Source of the DNA: Pagrus major
Taxonomy: Eukaryota; Chordata; Actinopteri; Spariformes; Sparidae
Direction: 5' to 3'
NCBI RefSeq assembly: GCF_040436345.1
Contig: NC_133216.1
Span: 14,588,110 to 14,652,109 of the forward strand
DNA length: 64,000 bases
Shown here: piece after piece, positions 24,976 through 37,700 of the stretch
Numbering within the stretch: the first letter of the stretch is position 1
Layout of the letters: every line of letters starts with the position of its first letter
Notes under the pieces: generated by a model
The model's input: the letters and a program-made list of their open reading frames with translations, nothing else
Told to the model about the DNA's origin: nothing
The model's database searches: none
Position numbers and translations under genes: made by a program

Positions 24976-27900
24976 GCAGGACCACGCCCTTATCCGCCTC
25001 CCTGACCCTCACTGCTGGGGGCAAAGAGGACTTGTGGAAATTAGGCAGGCAGGGAGGGAGGGGAGTTGTCGTTTAGCTGTCACAGACGCCACAACAAAAA
25101 AAAAATGCAGTTCAACTGTTCCCTCTGATTTCTGTGTGGACCCACAGAGAATCATATTCAGTGTAGACTTGGTAAATTCTTATTTCTGTTCCCCGCCCTC
25201 TCGTTTTGCAGTTCAAGTGAAGTAAAACAAAACGTGATGTACTGTATTCTGTATGATTTCTCAGAGGGTAACAATGTCTTGGAGTAGAGGCTGGGAGGGG
25301 AACAGGTCGCAGTTCCACAACTTTTTCTTTTTATACAGGGAAGAAAGAGGCCAAGTGCAACTTTTGTTCTTTGTGTAGATTCCTTGTGAATTTTTTCTTT
25401 TCATTCCATGTGAGCACCATCTTTCAGATTGCCTGGAAACTGGTGAGTAGTGCTGGAGGAAACTGGAAAGATCCTGAGCCACGGCGGAGGTCGGTTCCTG
25501 AAAAAGAGAGGTGGTGACTGGAGACGAGATCCAACAAGACAGTTACTACTACCCTCAATTTTAAACAAATGGTTAATGTTCTAAGCTTGAACATAAAAAA
25601 AATAACAGCCTTGTTGGTATTAATATAAATATATTAATATTGTCAATGACTTAATTTTTGTTTTTCAGTCACTGAAACATTATTTTGTATGTCCTCAGAC
25701 TGTACAGAATCTCAGCTTGTCATGTTAATAATACCGATGTCAAACCTGTCTAGCAATAGCTAATTTGCAAGTCTAATTTTTATTTCCCCCTCAGCCAGAT
25801 GTCTGGTTTTCAAATTGTTTCACGTTCACGCTCCAAACCAGATCACCTTGACATTCACAGTGGAGACTGGTGTCAGGTGTGTGCTGGAAGAATGACAGTG
25901 TCTCTTGTTTTTATTTTGAGTGCTGTAAATCCTGAAACAAAGAGGGTTCCATGTTGGTACATATTAAATTTTGATTCATTCATGTTTATAGTAAAACTTA
26001 TGTGTGATTTAAAATGTCTATGCAAAGCTTTTTTGATTTTACTGGGTTCAAGAACAATGTTTTTTGCATGAAACTTAATTTTTAGTCTCTTTTGTTGGTG
26101 TGCTTATACAGCATGCACATTATTATGTGGTTATGCCTTCGAGTTTTAGATCGCAGCCACTGACCTATTTCATTCTTAATTATTCTACACTGCAAAAACT
26201 CAGAATCTTATTAATCTCATTACACTAAAGATAGATGGGGCTCATTTTTAGGACAGTTTGCGCTTATTCACTGGCAGATTTATTTACTTATTACAAGTGG
26301 GTAAAACCTTGTATTCATTGTTTTTCTAACTTCCTTTTGAAGAGGCATTTTCTCTATTGTACCAATTTCTTTCTGATGAGTTGTTTTCGTTTTGATAGGA
26401 CACTGAATAATGGCCACCTCAGTTATCCCAGTGCCAAAGGTGGTGATTTGTTTTTTGCTTGTTTTGTCCAAACAAAAGTCAGAAATTCAAAAAGACAGAC
26501 ATTAAAATGAGAAAAACTAAATATACTCATTCAAGAGGCTGAAACCACTATATTTCTGGTAGTTTTGCTTGGAGAAGTGTCTCAAACAATTAATTGTTGA
26601 CATGTCTCATACCTCTTTCCAGTGTATGTGTGGGAAGACAAGAAATGCTGGCGCCAAATATTTTATAATTTTATTTTGTCACAGATAATTGAATCCTCTA
26701 GCCCCCGACTCTCTGCCCACATGTATGATTTTCTTTCTCTCATCCACTCAAATGGTTAATAGCAAACCAAGGGTAATTTAGTCAGTCAATATCCAGCTGG
26801 TGCCTGAATGATGTGAAGCCAAATTGCAGTGTTGGCATTTGTTTATATATATATGAAGAGAGCATCAGGTGACAAGCTGGAGATGTTTAAGATGGTTTTA
26901 CTTGCCTTTAAGAAACGTCTGTAGGAACACTGTGTCCTAAATCCAAACCCTTAAACCACTGGTGCTGAAACATTTTGAGTTATGACCTAAATAGCCAAGC
27001 GATACAGACTTAGGACCTGCAGGAGTCCTAACGTGGGAAAAGCATTCAGTATTTGATCATAGGATTAGTCTAGCAGACATGTTTTCTCTCTTGTGAATCA
27101 TCTCCAAGGTTTATAAACATTAATGTCTCTTCAAGACGTTTTAAAGATTGACCCAGCTTGTTTTTTTGGACTTTTGCAACAGTTAATAATGTAATTATGC
27201 TGTGACCCCATGTTAGTTTTTCTCTCGGCGGTCTCATCTGTTACACCACTGCAGCTGACATGAATTATCTGTTTTTTTAAATGTGAGTCACTGCTTCCTC
27301 TAAATGCCTCAACTTTCGCTTTCCATTTCTTTTAAATCGTCAGTTCTCTGTGTGACCAGCAGGTGTCCCTGTTGCACCTCATAAGAAACAGTCAAAGTTT
27401 GGAGTTTGGAAGTGGAAGTTTCTAGAAAACGTCACTTTAATGATAGTTACTAACCGTGCAGAGGTTACTGGTGCAGTTTGACAGCTCTAATTATTTATTA
27501 TGAAATCAGGAGTTTCCATCATTCAGCTTGTTGGAAACAGGGGCTGCAGCAGGAAACATCTAAAACATGTTAAATCCAGTTGGGAAAAGTTTATGGAAGA
27601 TAATTTCCATCAGTTGGAGAAAAAAAAAAGATGAAAAGGTATTTTTATTATATAATGTTTCCATGGTAAGTCAGTATTTATGAGATAAATGTTGACTTTT
27701 TATCTCATAATTCTGACTTTTTATCATCATTTTGTGTTGATTTATGTCATAATCATGACTTTAAAATCCCTTTTCAAGTTTTTATCTCATAATTATGCCT
27801 ATTTTAATCATAAGTTTGACTTTGTATCTACAATTTAGACTTTTTGCCATAATTATATCATTTTATGTCGTGATTCTGCTTTGTTTTTATTTTTAAATCC

Positions 27901-28400
27901 AAATGTTGACGTCTTGACTCATAATTATGACTTGTTACCTCATAATCTTGGCTTTTTAAAATCTCATGAATTATTTCTCAGAATTTTTTTTTTAATTTAA
28001 TGAATTTTCTCATAATTTTGAAATTTGATCTCAATTATGACTTTTAATCTCATAGTTTGCACTTTTTAACGCTGTCATCAAGCTTAGTTTTCCTCTTATT
28101 TTCACTTGAAAGCGGAGAAAAGAGTTTCCAGTGAAGCTGGCTTTGACTAGGCTGGATTTCAGGTGATGTTATACTGTGTGATGGGATGGAGGCTCATTTC
28201 AATAGTTGCAAAACAGTGTATTTGCATATTCAACGAAGCAGGGTGTAAACTAAAATAAGAAAAATTACTTAATGGAAAAATAAAATTCTCCTTTTTGGGT
28301 CACGACTCTGTTTTGAGCTCGAGATGATGGATATTCAAATGAGAGAAACATCACACTGAGCCAATAAGGCTGCAGCAGCAACACCTCGGTACCTGCAGTC
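24976..28400. other. clptm1 3' untranslated region and intergenic region to relb
   Basis: A GC-rich start gives way to AT-rich sequence. ATTAAA at 25963-25968 is a candidate poly(A) signal, so the UTR may be about 1 kb. From about 26500 to 27650 nothing is recognised. A degenerate tandem repeat fills about 27680-28060. The relb promoter follows. Confidence 0.5.
27680..28060. repeat. Degenerate tandem repeat, ATAATTATGACTTTTTATCTC-like unit
   Basis: At least twelve diverged units of about 20-30 nt built on ctcataattatgactttt recur through this stretch, with unit spacing drifting. It is a decayed minisatellite-like array. Confidence 0.75.
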
Positions 28401-28736
28401 CCCGGGGGGGTTTTCCCATCTGGGAGGTGACGTGATGATAAGAGGGGATTTCCACAGCCCGAACCAGCCAATCAGAGCGAGGCTGCTGCGGAAACACAAA
28501 ACTGAGGCAAACTTCTCTCCAGACATCAGTCGACACATGGCTTCATGTCGGTTTGACACCTTTTCTCTGGTCGGCACAAACACTCGGAGCTGGTTTACAG
28601 CCTGACGAGTCTCCACAGAGCTGGTTTTTTAAAAAAAGAAAAGAAAAAGCGAGAGACGAGTTCCGACCCAGGAAACGAGACAGACACCGGAAATAATCCA
28701 GTTTGGAAAGAAGTCAAGGACACGACGGCGGAGTTG
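28400..28736 (+). promoter_or_regulatory. relb: relb promoter and leader with two kB sites
   Basis: Two NF-kB consensus sites, GGGGTTTTCCC (28407-28417) and GGGGATTTCC (28444-28453), flank a CRE-like TGACGTGA (28428-28435). A GC-richer leader runs to the start codon. Human RELB is known to be an NF-kB target, so autoregulation is the natural reading. Confidence 0.65.
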
Positions 28737-31700
28737 ATGCTTTTTAAAGACTCCTCACATGCGATGAAAGACATGGACGCCTTCAACGGTACCTCTGGTA
28801 AGTTTTAAGAGTTAATCCTAATGTGTTTGTGTGTGTATGAGTGCGTGTGTGTGTGAGAGAGAGAGATGACATCATCTCCAGGCATGTGATTTGTCAGAGC
28901 CGAGGAGCCAACACCCATCCCCGGGATCTGAGCACTGCTGCCCGGCTCTGCTGCTCCGCCGGGTGCAGCTTTATCTTTCACTGTGTCTTTATTGTCTCCA
29001 CTGACTCTTTGTCTCTGTCTGTCCTGCAGAGCGGCCCACAGACTTGATAGGTGAGTACTCTTTGTTTTTACTTTTTTGTTCAAGTGTGTGTCTGTGTGTG
29101 TGTGTGTGTGTGAGAGAGAGGGGCGTTTATGCAAAGTGTGACTTAATGCAGAAGTCAACCATCATTAGTGTTTCTCCTTCCTCATCTCGTGTTGTGATGT
29201 TTGTCACGTTGCCTCTGGTTTGTACGGTGGCCCTGAGGTGCACAACCAACCACTTTATAATAACATCGTTACAAAAAGGCACATTTATAGTTGATTATGT
29301 AAACTATTGAAATGCTTTATAAACATTTTTTTCTTATTGTAAAGTTTCAACTGATGTTTATATAACTTAATAAATACTGAGCGGGTAATGTCAAAACATG
29401 AGCTGGATGGTCAGTGTAAAGTTGCAGCTGATGTTTATAAACCTTAATAAAGCATGTCATTGTTTGTTGTAACTAAAGTCTATTTAACTATTAATAAAAG
29501 GCCGACATCTATGTCATTTTTGGCGCTGATGCTGATATTAGGATGTAAAAGTTTCGATATTGACAAATCAGGTGATATACACATTTTTGCAATTGAGAGC
29601 TGAAGTTGGACCCCAGAGTCAGAAAAAATATGTACTGTATGGTAGTGAATGGAGAGAGACAAATCATTTTTTACACATATGATGTTTGTCCATTTAAAAG
29701 ATGATTTTTCAAGTCAATAAAGTTTTAGTTTGTCGTAATTAAAGTAAAATAGCATCTAGTTTTGTGTGAACTACATCGTCTGCCTCAACACACGTCACAA
29801 ACACCAACATGGCCGCCAACTCGACAGACAGAAAAGGTGCTAAAAAAGATGACAATCACAATAAATCTGGTCATATTGACAACTGCAGTTATGTGAAAGG
29901 AGAGTTCGTCAGTTCTGTGAGCTGCTGATCTACAGGAGCAGCTCTACAATGTTTATATTACCAGTTTTGGTGAGCGTTCAACAAGATGACGTCACTAACA
30001 TGACTGTTGGCTGTGACAAACTGCAACTCTCTTGACTCGGAAAATTATTCAAACGGGATCAAAAACATAATTTGTCTTTCTTCGTTCACTAACATATAAA
30101 GTTTTTCTGAAATAAGGTCCCAATAACAATTCATCTAACAATAAACTTTATTGTCTAAACTGACATCGGTGCAATAAAAAGAAAAAAAAGCTAATATCAT
30201 TAGTCAGTTATCAAAATTGCCTCTGGTTAGTACGGTGGCCCTGAGGTGCGAGATGAAACATTTCATGAGACTCAAAAGCATCATTGAGCTTTCTCTGAAG
30301 AACTGCAACAATTAATCAATTAGTTGTCAACTACAGAATGAATTGCCAACTATTTTTATAGTCCATTAATTGGTTTGAGAACATTTTTAGGAAAAACAGA
30401 CAACATTTTCTGATTCCAGCTTCTTAAATGTGAATATTTTCTGGTTTCTTTACTCCTTTATGACCATAAACTGAATATAAGACATTTGAGGACGTCATCT
30501 CGGACTTTGGGAATCAATGATCGACATTTTTCACCAGACAACTAATTGACAGGCTAATTGTTAGCTGCAGCCTTGATTATATGTATTAATTTTAAGTATT
30601 TTTATTGCATTAATGCTTCAACTGAATTTTATTATTTGTTATTCAACCTATTATTATCTTGCTTACTTGTTAATGTACAGAAAAAAAAATCCTTGTGTTT
30701 TTGCAATTGCAGCTCAAAACATATTGAGTTTTCTATCGTACAAGAAAACCTGCAAATATTTACGTCTGAGAGGCTGGAACCAGTGATTTGTTTTAACATT
30801 TTCACATTATTCAGTTGTCAATATTGATTCCAGTAAATTTTGTTTACATGCTTTACCACTGTTTTGTTGATATGCTATTGCACCGTGGCTGCAGGAAACA
30901 CTAGTTTCTGTTTTGTTGGCAAGTGTCACACACACCTCAACCACAGGCTGATTGGTATTTGGTCATGGTATAAACACGATAATGCACTTTCAGGGTTCTG
31001 ATACAAAAAGTAATGACCTGTGTCATCCAAAGTCAGTTTTGTTCATCATCATCAATATTTATTATAGACCTCATTGAAGAAATCATCATAGAGGACAGCG
31101 AGCGCCTGGTCCCCTCCCTCCCTGGACCTCCTCGGCCTCCTGACGACCTCCTCTGCACGTCACAAACTGAGAACCACAGGAGGCTCAGACAGAGCTCCTC
31201 GCCGTCCTCTCAGCCCGTGCTGGTGGCGAGAGGCACCGCATGTCAGGTGAGTAGGATCAGTAAAAGATGACTGGGTGTGCCCTCGCAGTGTGATGTATTC
31301 GTGCCAGTGTAGTCATCTGTGTTGTTTTGGTTTATCTGGTGTCTGAGTGGTTTCCTACGCTTCCTGGAATGAGAGTTGGCAACACCCAGGCAAGCATGAG
31401 GGTGTTTGCTTCAGGTGTAGGTAGAGGGAGAGGGGGGCAAGTTTTGGGGCGACTGGTGCAGAAGCAGGCCTCGACAAACACAGAGGAAGTATAATTATGT
31501 GTGATAAATCGTCATTTTAAAGATTTAAAGGGAAAGTTCACCCCAAAATCAAAAATACATATTCTCCCTCTTACGTGAAGTGCTTTTTATCCATCTAGAT
31601 TGTTTTGGTGTGAGTTGCTGAGTTTTAGAGATATCGGCCATAAATATGTCTGCCTTCTCTCGAATATGATGGAACTAGGTGGCACTCTTGTGGTGCTTAA

Positions 31701-34700
31701 AGCGCCAAAAAAACCAGCAATGTCTCTTTTCAGAAATAACGACCCTGTTACTCATGATAATCCACAGAACTTGTTGTGAGCAGTTTCATGAGGAAACAAT
31801 TAGTTTTTCTACCAAACTTCACAGTCAGATAAGAGGCTCATGCTCGTGAAAGCGCAGAATGTAAACATAAATGGCATCCCCCTCGGCTGAGCTGTAATGT
31901 TAGCTATCTTAGTTAGTCTAATTAGCAATCCTCTCGTCCACGAGTATGCATGCTTCCTTCTGTGTGGTGATACAATTCGCGGGTGTAGCTCTTTTATGGC
32001 TTGTCTTTATCTTAGGTAGACTACATTAATGCAAAAACAAACGACCATTAATCAATGAGTCAATTGTTAGAAAACTCAAAGACAAGTATTTTGATAATTA
32101 TTTATTTGTTTAGTTTCATTTATCAAACAAAAATGTAAAAATATCTGGTTTTAGTCTCTTAGATGTAAGGGGGTTGCCGCTTTTCTCAGGTCTGTATCAT
32201 CACTAAGAGAATAGTTTTAGGTTTTCGGACGAAACATTCAGTCGGAGACGCAATTTGAAGACGTGACCTTGGCCTCTGGGAATATTTCAGTACAGTTAAT
32301 CCAAACAACACTCGGCACATTAACTTATGTTGAAAATAATCATTCGTCGCAGTCCTGGTATGCATATATTTTGTACACAAACATTGATCCATGTTGCAGC
32401 GATAAACCTGTTTTACGGCATACTGTGGTGTGACAGTTGATGCTTATCATACCATGTATTTGCTGTGTTATTATTAAGCTTTAGTTCAGTCTAAAAATAC
32501 CTTGTTTACACTCCTTTAAGCTGATGATGAGAATATCATACTGTTTCATAAGTGTGACTCAGTTAATTTGTCCGCATTGCCTTCATGTTGTTAAATAAAA
32601 CTTGTTAATATGAAAGTCAACAACAAAGGAAGCTTCAGCCAGGCTTCTCCTCTGTTAGCTTGTATAAAGAGGTGACTGTGCAGTTTAAGAGAAGAGGATT
32701 TGTTCATGTGTAGCCTGCAGATGGTCAGGTTTTGTTGTGACAAAGAGCAGCAGTCAGGCAGCCAGGATGGTTGGGCTCTTACCATAAAGCACGTGGTTTA
32801 CAGACAGCAGGGAGCTCAGAGGTGGTGTAATCTGACCAGACTGTAGTGATGCTGCAGCCTGCACAGACAGGTAACAAAGAAGGCAGAGGAGAACAGCTAA
32901 AGCTTGTTAGTAGCGAGTGACGTGCATGTGAGATTGCTAAACTTTGGGGTTTTTGTGTGTAAACAGATTTTAAAAAGTCTTTGTGGCCAACATAAGAGGC
33001 TGACACACCTCCTCGGCATGCTTTCCACAGGGAGAGGAGGAGCAGAAGAACTGTAATCTGACTCCTACTTTCAGTTTGCCGTCCTTTCTGTTTACAAGCC
33101 AAACCCTCCGGCAGGGTTAAAGGTTGCATTCTTCGCCTCGCGCCTCTTCTCCAATTGGTGGATCCACGTCAGGCTGAGCTGACTTCCTGTTTCCTGTTCG
33201 CTGGCTCACTCTGCCAGGCTTTTGTTTAGCTCTGGAGCTTTAAGACTCTTTAGAGGTATGCCCAGGCCTACACACTCGCAGATGCTCAGACATTTTTGGC
33301 TCGACAGGATATTATGAAACATGATCTCATGTAGAGGCATCACCCTCATCTCTGCAGCAACGGTTTGATAAGCTCTCAGCCTGATTTAACGGCCGCACAG
33401 GCGACAAAGAGGTCATTACTTCTTTGTTCCCTGCAGGTTTGATAATTCATATCTCGTTCAACCGATGCTTCAGATAGACTTCAGTGTGATTACTTTTTTT
33501 GTGATGCTTTGTCTTACATCACATGGAAGCCAATTGGAGGCCTTAAGTGGTAGGGAGAGTTACAGATAGAGAAAGTAAAAGCAGCGGCGAGAAACAGAGT
33601 ATATTCAACAACAAGAAGTTTGAGTGGGGACGGAAAGAGATGGTGGTCTGTGGTGCAACGCAAAAATAAGACATTAAACTGCAGGAGGAGAAGTAGACAG
33701 ACGAGCACGTTTAACTGTGCACTGATAGAAAGCACATGTATGAAGGAGAATCGTGCAGTGACTCAGTTTTGCTGCTTGGTTTCACTGCAGCTTCACCTTC
33801 ATCTGATATAATGGATGACAGACATCTGGTTCTCTGTTTTCTACTTTAAAAACATGCCTGTGATTGTTTATTGTTTTTTTTTTCCAGCGTTGTATAAAGT
33901 AACCAAAAGTCATACTTGAGTAAAAGTAAAGATATCTTGTTAAAATATATATATTATCCGCACAAATAGTACTTGAGTAAAAGTTTTGAAGTATCTGATG
34001 TTAAGTGTACTTAAGTATCAAAAGGACAAGTAAAATAATACATATCTACATTCGTCCAATTTGTCTGGTACGACTGATTATCGTGTTTACCGTGTTTTGT
34101 TTTTTTTTAATCTGCTGATAGAATACATTCATTTAAAAATGCATGTCAGAAATGCAATGTCTACTAGTAACTACAGTTTTCAAATAAAAAGTACAATATT
34201 TGCCTCCAAAATCTAGTGGAGTGGAAGTATAAAGTAGTATAAAGTGTAAATACCCAAGTAAGGCACAAGTACGTCAAAATTGTACTCAAGTACCGTACTT
34301 GAGTAAATGTACTTAGTTACATTCCACCACTGTTATTATTGCAGTAAGTTGATGTTGTTTTCTAATGGCTCAGGGAAGCCCGTATACTATATTTAGTACT
34401 ACTCAGATCTTTTATTTAGGTAAAAATACCATTTTAAAAAAAGAAGCAAAAATGCTCTTCAAGTCCTGCATTCAAAGTATTTATTAAGTAAAAGTACAGA
34501 TAAGTAGTAGTAGTATATGTATTACCGCATACTGGCCCCTGTGACTGATATATTGTTATATGTTGCATTATTAAATTATGTTTTCATGTGTGAGTACTTT
34601 AAGCAGGAAAACATTGAGCTAGTTTTAATGACTTCATTAACAGTTTGGTAGTTTTAGTCCAGTGCTTCCCAACATGAGGGTCAGACCCCTTCAGATGGTC

Positions 34701-37700
34701 ACAAGATCGATCTGAGGGGTCATCTGATGAGATCTGGGTCAAGGTAATTTTTGTTATCCCTGAGAGGCAGTTTGTTGCAAATCCAGCAGTAATACAATCA
34801 TCACACAAACAATTAACACACACAGAAAAAACAAAACAGAGAATGACATCATGTTATATAATTAAATCTGTTGGTCCGGTATCTGCGACCAGATGGAAGC
34901 AACTTAAACTCGCCAAACGAAGTGTGACTAACGTCAGCTACAACTTCGGTTACAAAAGAGGGTTCCAACCTCAGCATGAGTAATGTGGTTTAATAAAAGT
35001 TAAACAATGTTATTAATAAGGATGTGTTGTTTTTATTTCCACCACAGCAAACCTGCCCCTTCCCTCAGTCCCTGCCTCAGTCGTGCTCTTCCAGAGAGAT
35101 GGCTCATCCTTCGCGGGGAGCCTCCTCTCCAGCCGGTTCCTCTCGCCGCGGTCGAGGCTCTTCGTGTTTGCTGACCTCTAAGAGCCCTGGTGGCGTTTCC
35201 TCCCAGAACCGGGTAGGCGACACAGATATGCTGGAGCGGATCCTGCAGAAGCCCAAACTGGTGGTGGTGGAGGAGCCCAAGGAGAGAGGCATGAGGTTTC
35301 GCTATGAATGTGAAGGACGCTCAGCCGGCAGCATCCTGGGGGCGTCCAGCACTGAAACCACCAAGACGCAGCCTGCGATAGAGGTAAGTGCATAACAGTT
35401 AAATCTGGTTTCTCTTTTGGACATTAAAGGGGGTTTACTCGCTCTCAGAGGCAGTTGGAAGCTGAGTTGACTTTGTTTTGTGTGCACACTTGAACCCCCG
35501 ATGTCGACCAGTGCAGACGGGTGGAGCTGGGAGGATGTGGGTTGTTAGTGTCAATTAGAAAGTCCCCACAAATCCCAACCCAAGTGTGGTGAAGAGGAGC
35601 GGTTTATCCCCCTGCCTGCATACTAACAAACACTCCTACACACTTATCTTCATCTCATACGAACACAATCGCATTATGAGGCAGCACTTGAGGTCGGTGG
35701 GGATTTTAAGTGAAAAATCAGTGCTTAATATTTAAGTCAATATAGCTGATTTGATTTTTAGCATGTCTGCTTTTTCTTAATTTGTCATTTTTCTTGATAA
35801 ATGAGTACCTCAGACACTGGTGGTAAAATATCTTGAAGGTTAAAAAGGTCAAAGTCCACTTCAACAGAAGCTCCTCTCTCCCACAGAAAACACTGCCCCT
35901 TGAATGCCTCATCAGTAGTCCTGCCTTTAATTCTGTGACTTTGTGACATCACACTATGTCACTGTGTCACACATTTGCATAATGTATGCCTAGCGGCTAA
36001 TTTGATACATAAGAATTGATTTAACACAGCTGCTATGTTGTTGTTAGCAGTGCTGTCTCATGCGTGTGTGAGCTGACCAATCAGAGCAGACTGGGTATTC
36101 AAGAGGGGGGGGGGGCCTTAAAGAGACAGGAGCTGAGAAAACTGATGTGTTTTTGAGCATTAAAGTATGTAAACCTTTTCTAGTAGTAATCCAAAATAAA
36201 ACAATGAACCTGAGAATGAGCATAAAATGTCTACTTAAGAAAAATTCCAAGGAAATAATTACCATCCATTGGAAACAGTGGAGATTGAGGTTCCTGCAAG
36301 GGTCACTGATAATACACAAAGAATAAAAGGAGGATGCTGTCACAGAGGAGTGGGAACATTTAATACTTTAAATTATTTAAGCACAAATACAGCACGAAGA
36401 ACACAAAGAAGGCTTGATTTGGCAGCTACTCTGAATTATATTTTAATATTTAGTTTACAAATAATGTTTCTGAGTTCGACGGCTCCCATCCTTTTCTCTG
36501 AGTGTTAGAGATGATGACATCACCATGTTGCAACACTTCCTGAACAACAATAAAACACTGTGTGTGTGAGTGTGAGTGTACTGTTTTTCTTCCTTTCATC
36601 TTCCTTTCCTGTTCTCTCCTTCAGATTCAAGGTCCCATTGATCACATAAAGAGGGTAACAGTCACCGTTTCCTTGGTGACCAAAGACCTCCCACACAGGC
36701 CTCACCCCCACTGCCTTGTGGGTAAAGACTGCCCGAATGGTTCTGGAATCTGCGTGGTGACGCTCAACCCTCACAGCAACCGACGTCACAGGTGCACCTC
36801 TCATCTCTCACCTGTCTATATTAAATACTTTCTCTCTTCCACTAACCTTTTCGCAACACTAAACATACAAAATGTCCTGACAAAAAATGTGTTTTTCTCC
36901 TTCCCCTCTGGACTCGCAGCTTTGTTAACCTTGGTATTCAGTGTGTGAGGAGGAAAGAGCTGGACGTTTCACTGAAGAAGAGAAGAAGCCAAAATATCGA
37001 CCCCTTTCAAAGTAAGAAGGATCCTAACACGCAGTTATTATTGGCATCTCTCTATACATCTATACATTTAAAGGATGTTGAACTGTTTCATTGTGACATG
37101 ATTGATTTTTTGTCTCTTTGTCCCTCAGCTGGTGACTCAAAGGGCATCGAGGACATGGACATGAACGCAGTGCGTCTGTGTTTTCAGTGTGAGCTCGAGT
37201 GGGATGACAGCAGAAAAGACTGTCTCAGCCCAGTCGTGTCCAACCCCATCTATGACAAGAGTAAGACACGCCACCATAAAACTCCATTAAGACGTATGTT
37301 AATGCATTTCTTGATTCTCACACGTTGTTTTTCACGTTTTGTTTTGTTGACAGAGGCCACGACGACATCGCAGCTGAAGATCAGCTGTTTGAACCTGTAC
37401 AGAGGTTCCTGCCAAGGCAAAACGGAGATCTACATGCTGTGTGACAAAGTGCAGAAAGGTAAGAGGAGGGTTTTGTGTGTGTTAATTTTATTGCACTTGT
37501 AAAAAATATACAGAGAGCTGACAAAATTAGGCTCACACAGCAGAGAAACTCAGTCCTCACTGCAGGAGTTAAGTGTATAAACATGGTCTGCTGAGTCAGA
37601 TACATACCACACCAAACGGCAGACGTTTAGAGTGTGATGATGATGTGTAACTTTAGTTAACGGCTAATAAAACAACGCACTGTTGATTCGAAGTGAGGCA

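Larger units (their letters stand above)
29051..31067 (+). other. relb intron 2
   Basis: A 2.0-kb intron holding the right-hand microsatellite, two short related phrases with cctctggtttgtacggtggc (about 29212 and 30221), and a family B repeat at about 30300-30580. Confidence 0.6.
31247..35047 (+). other. relb intron 3
   Basis: A 3.8-kb intron with a family D copy (31527-32040), a family B-like remnant (about 32040-32350), and family C copies at 33887-34331 and about 34375-34545. No other gene seen. Confidence 0.65.

Noticed and set aside
35104-35487. Minus-strand open frames over relb exon 4
   Set aside because: Antisense of GC-rich coding sequence, without domains.
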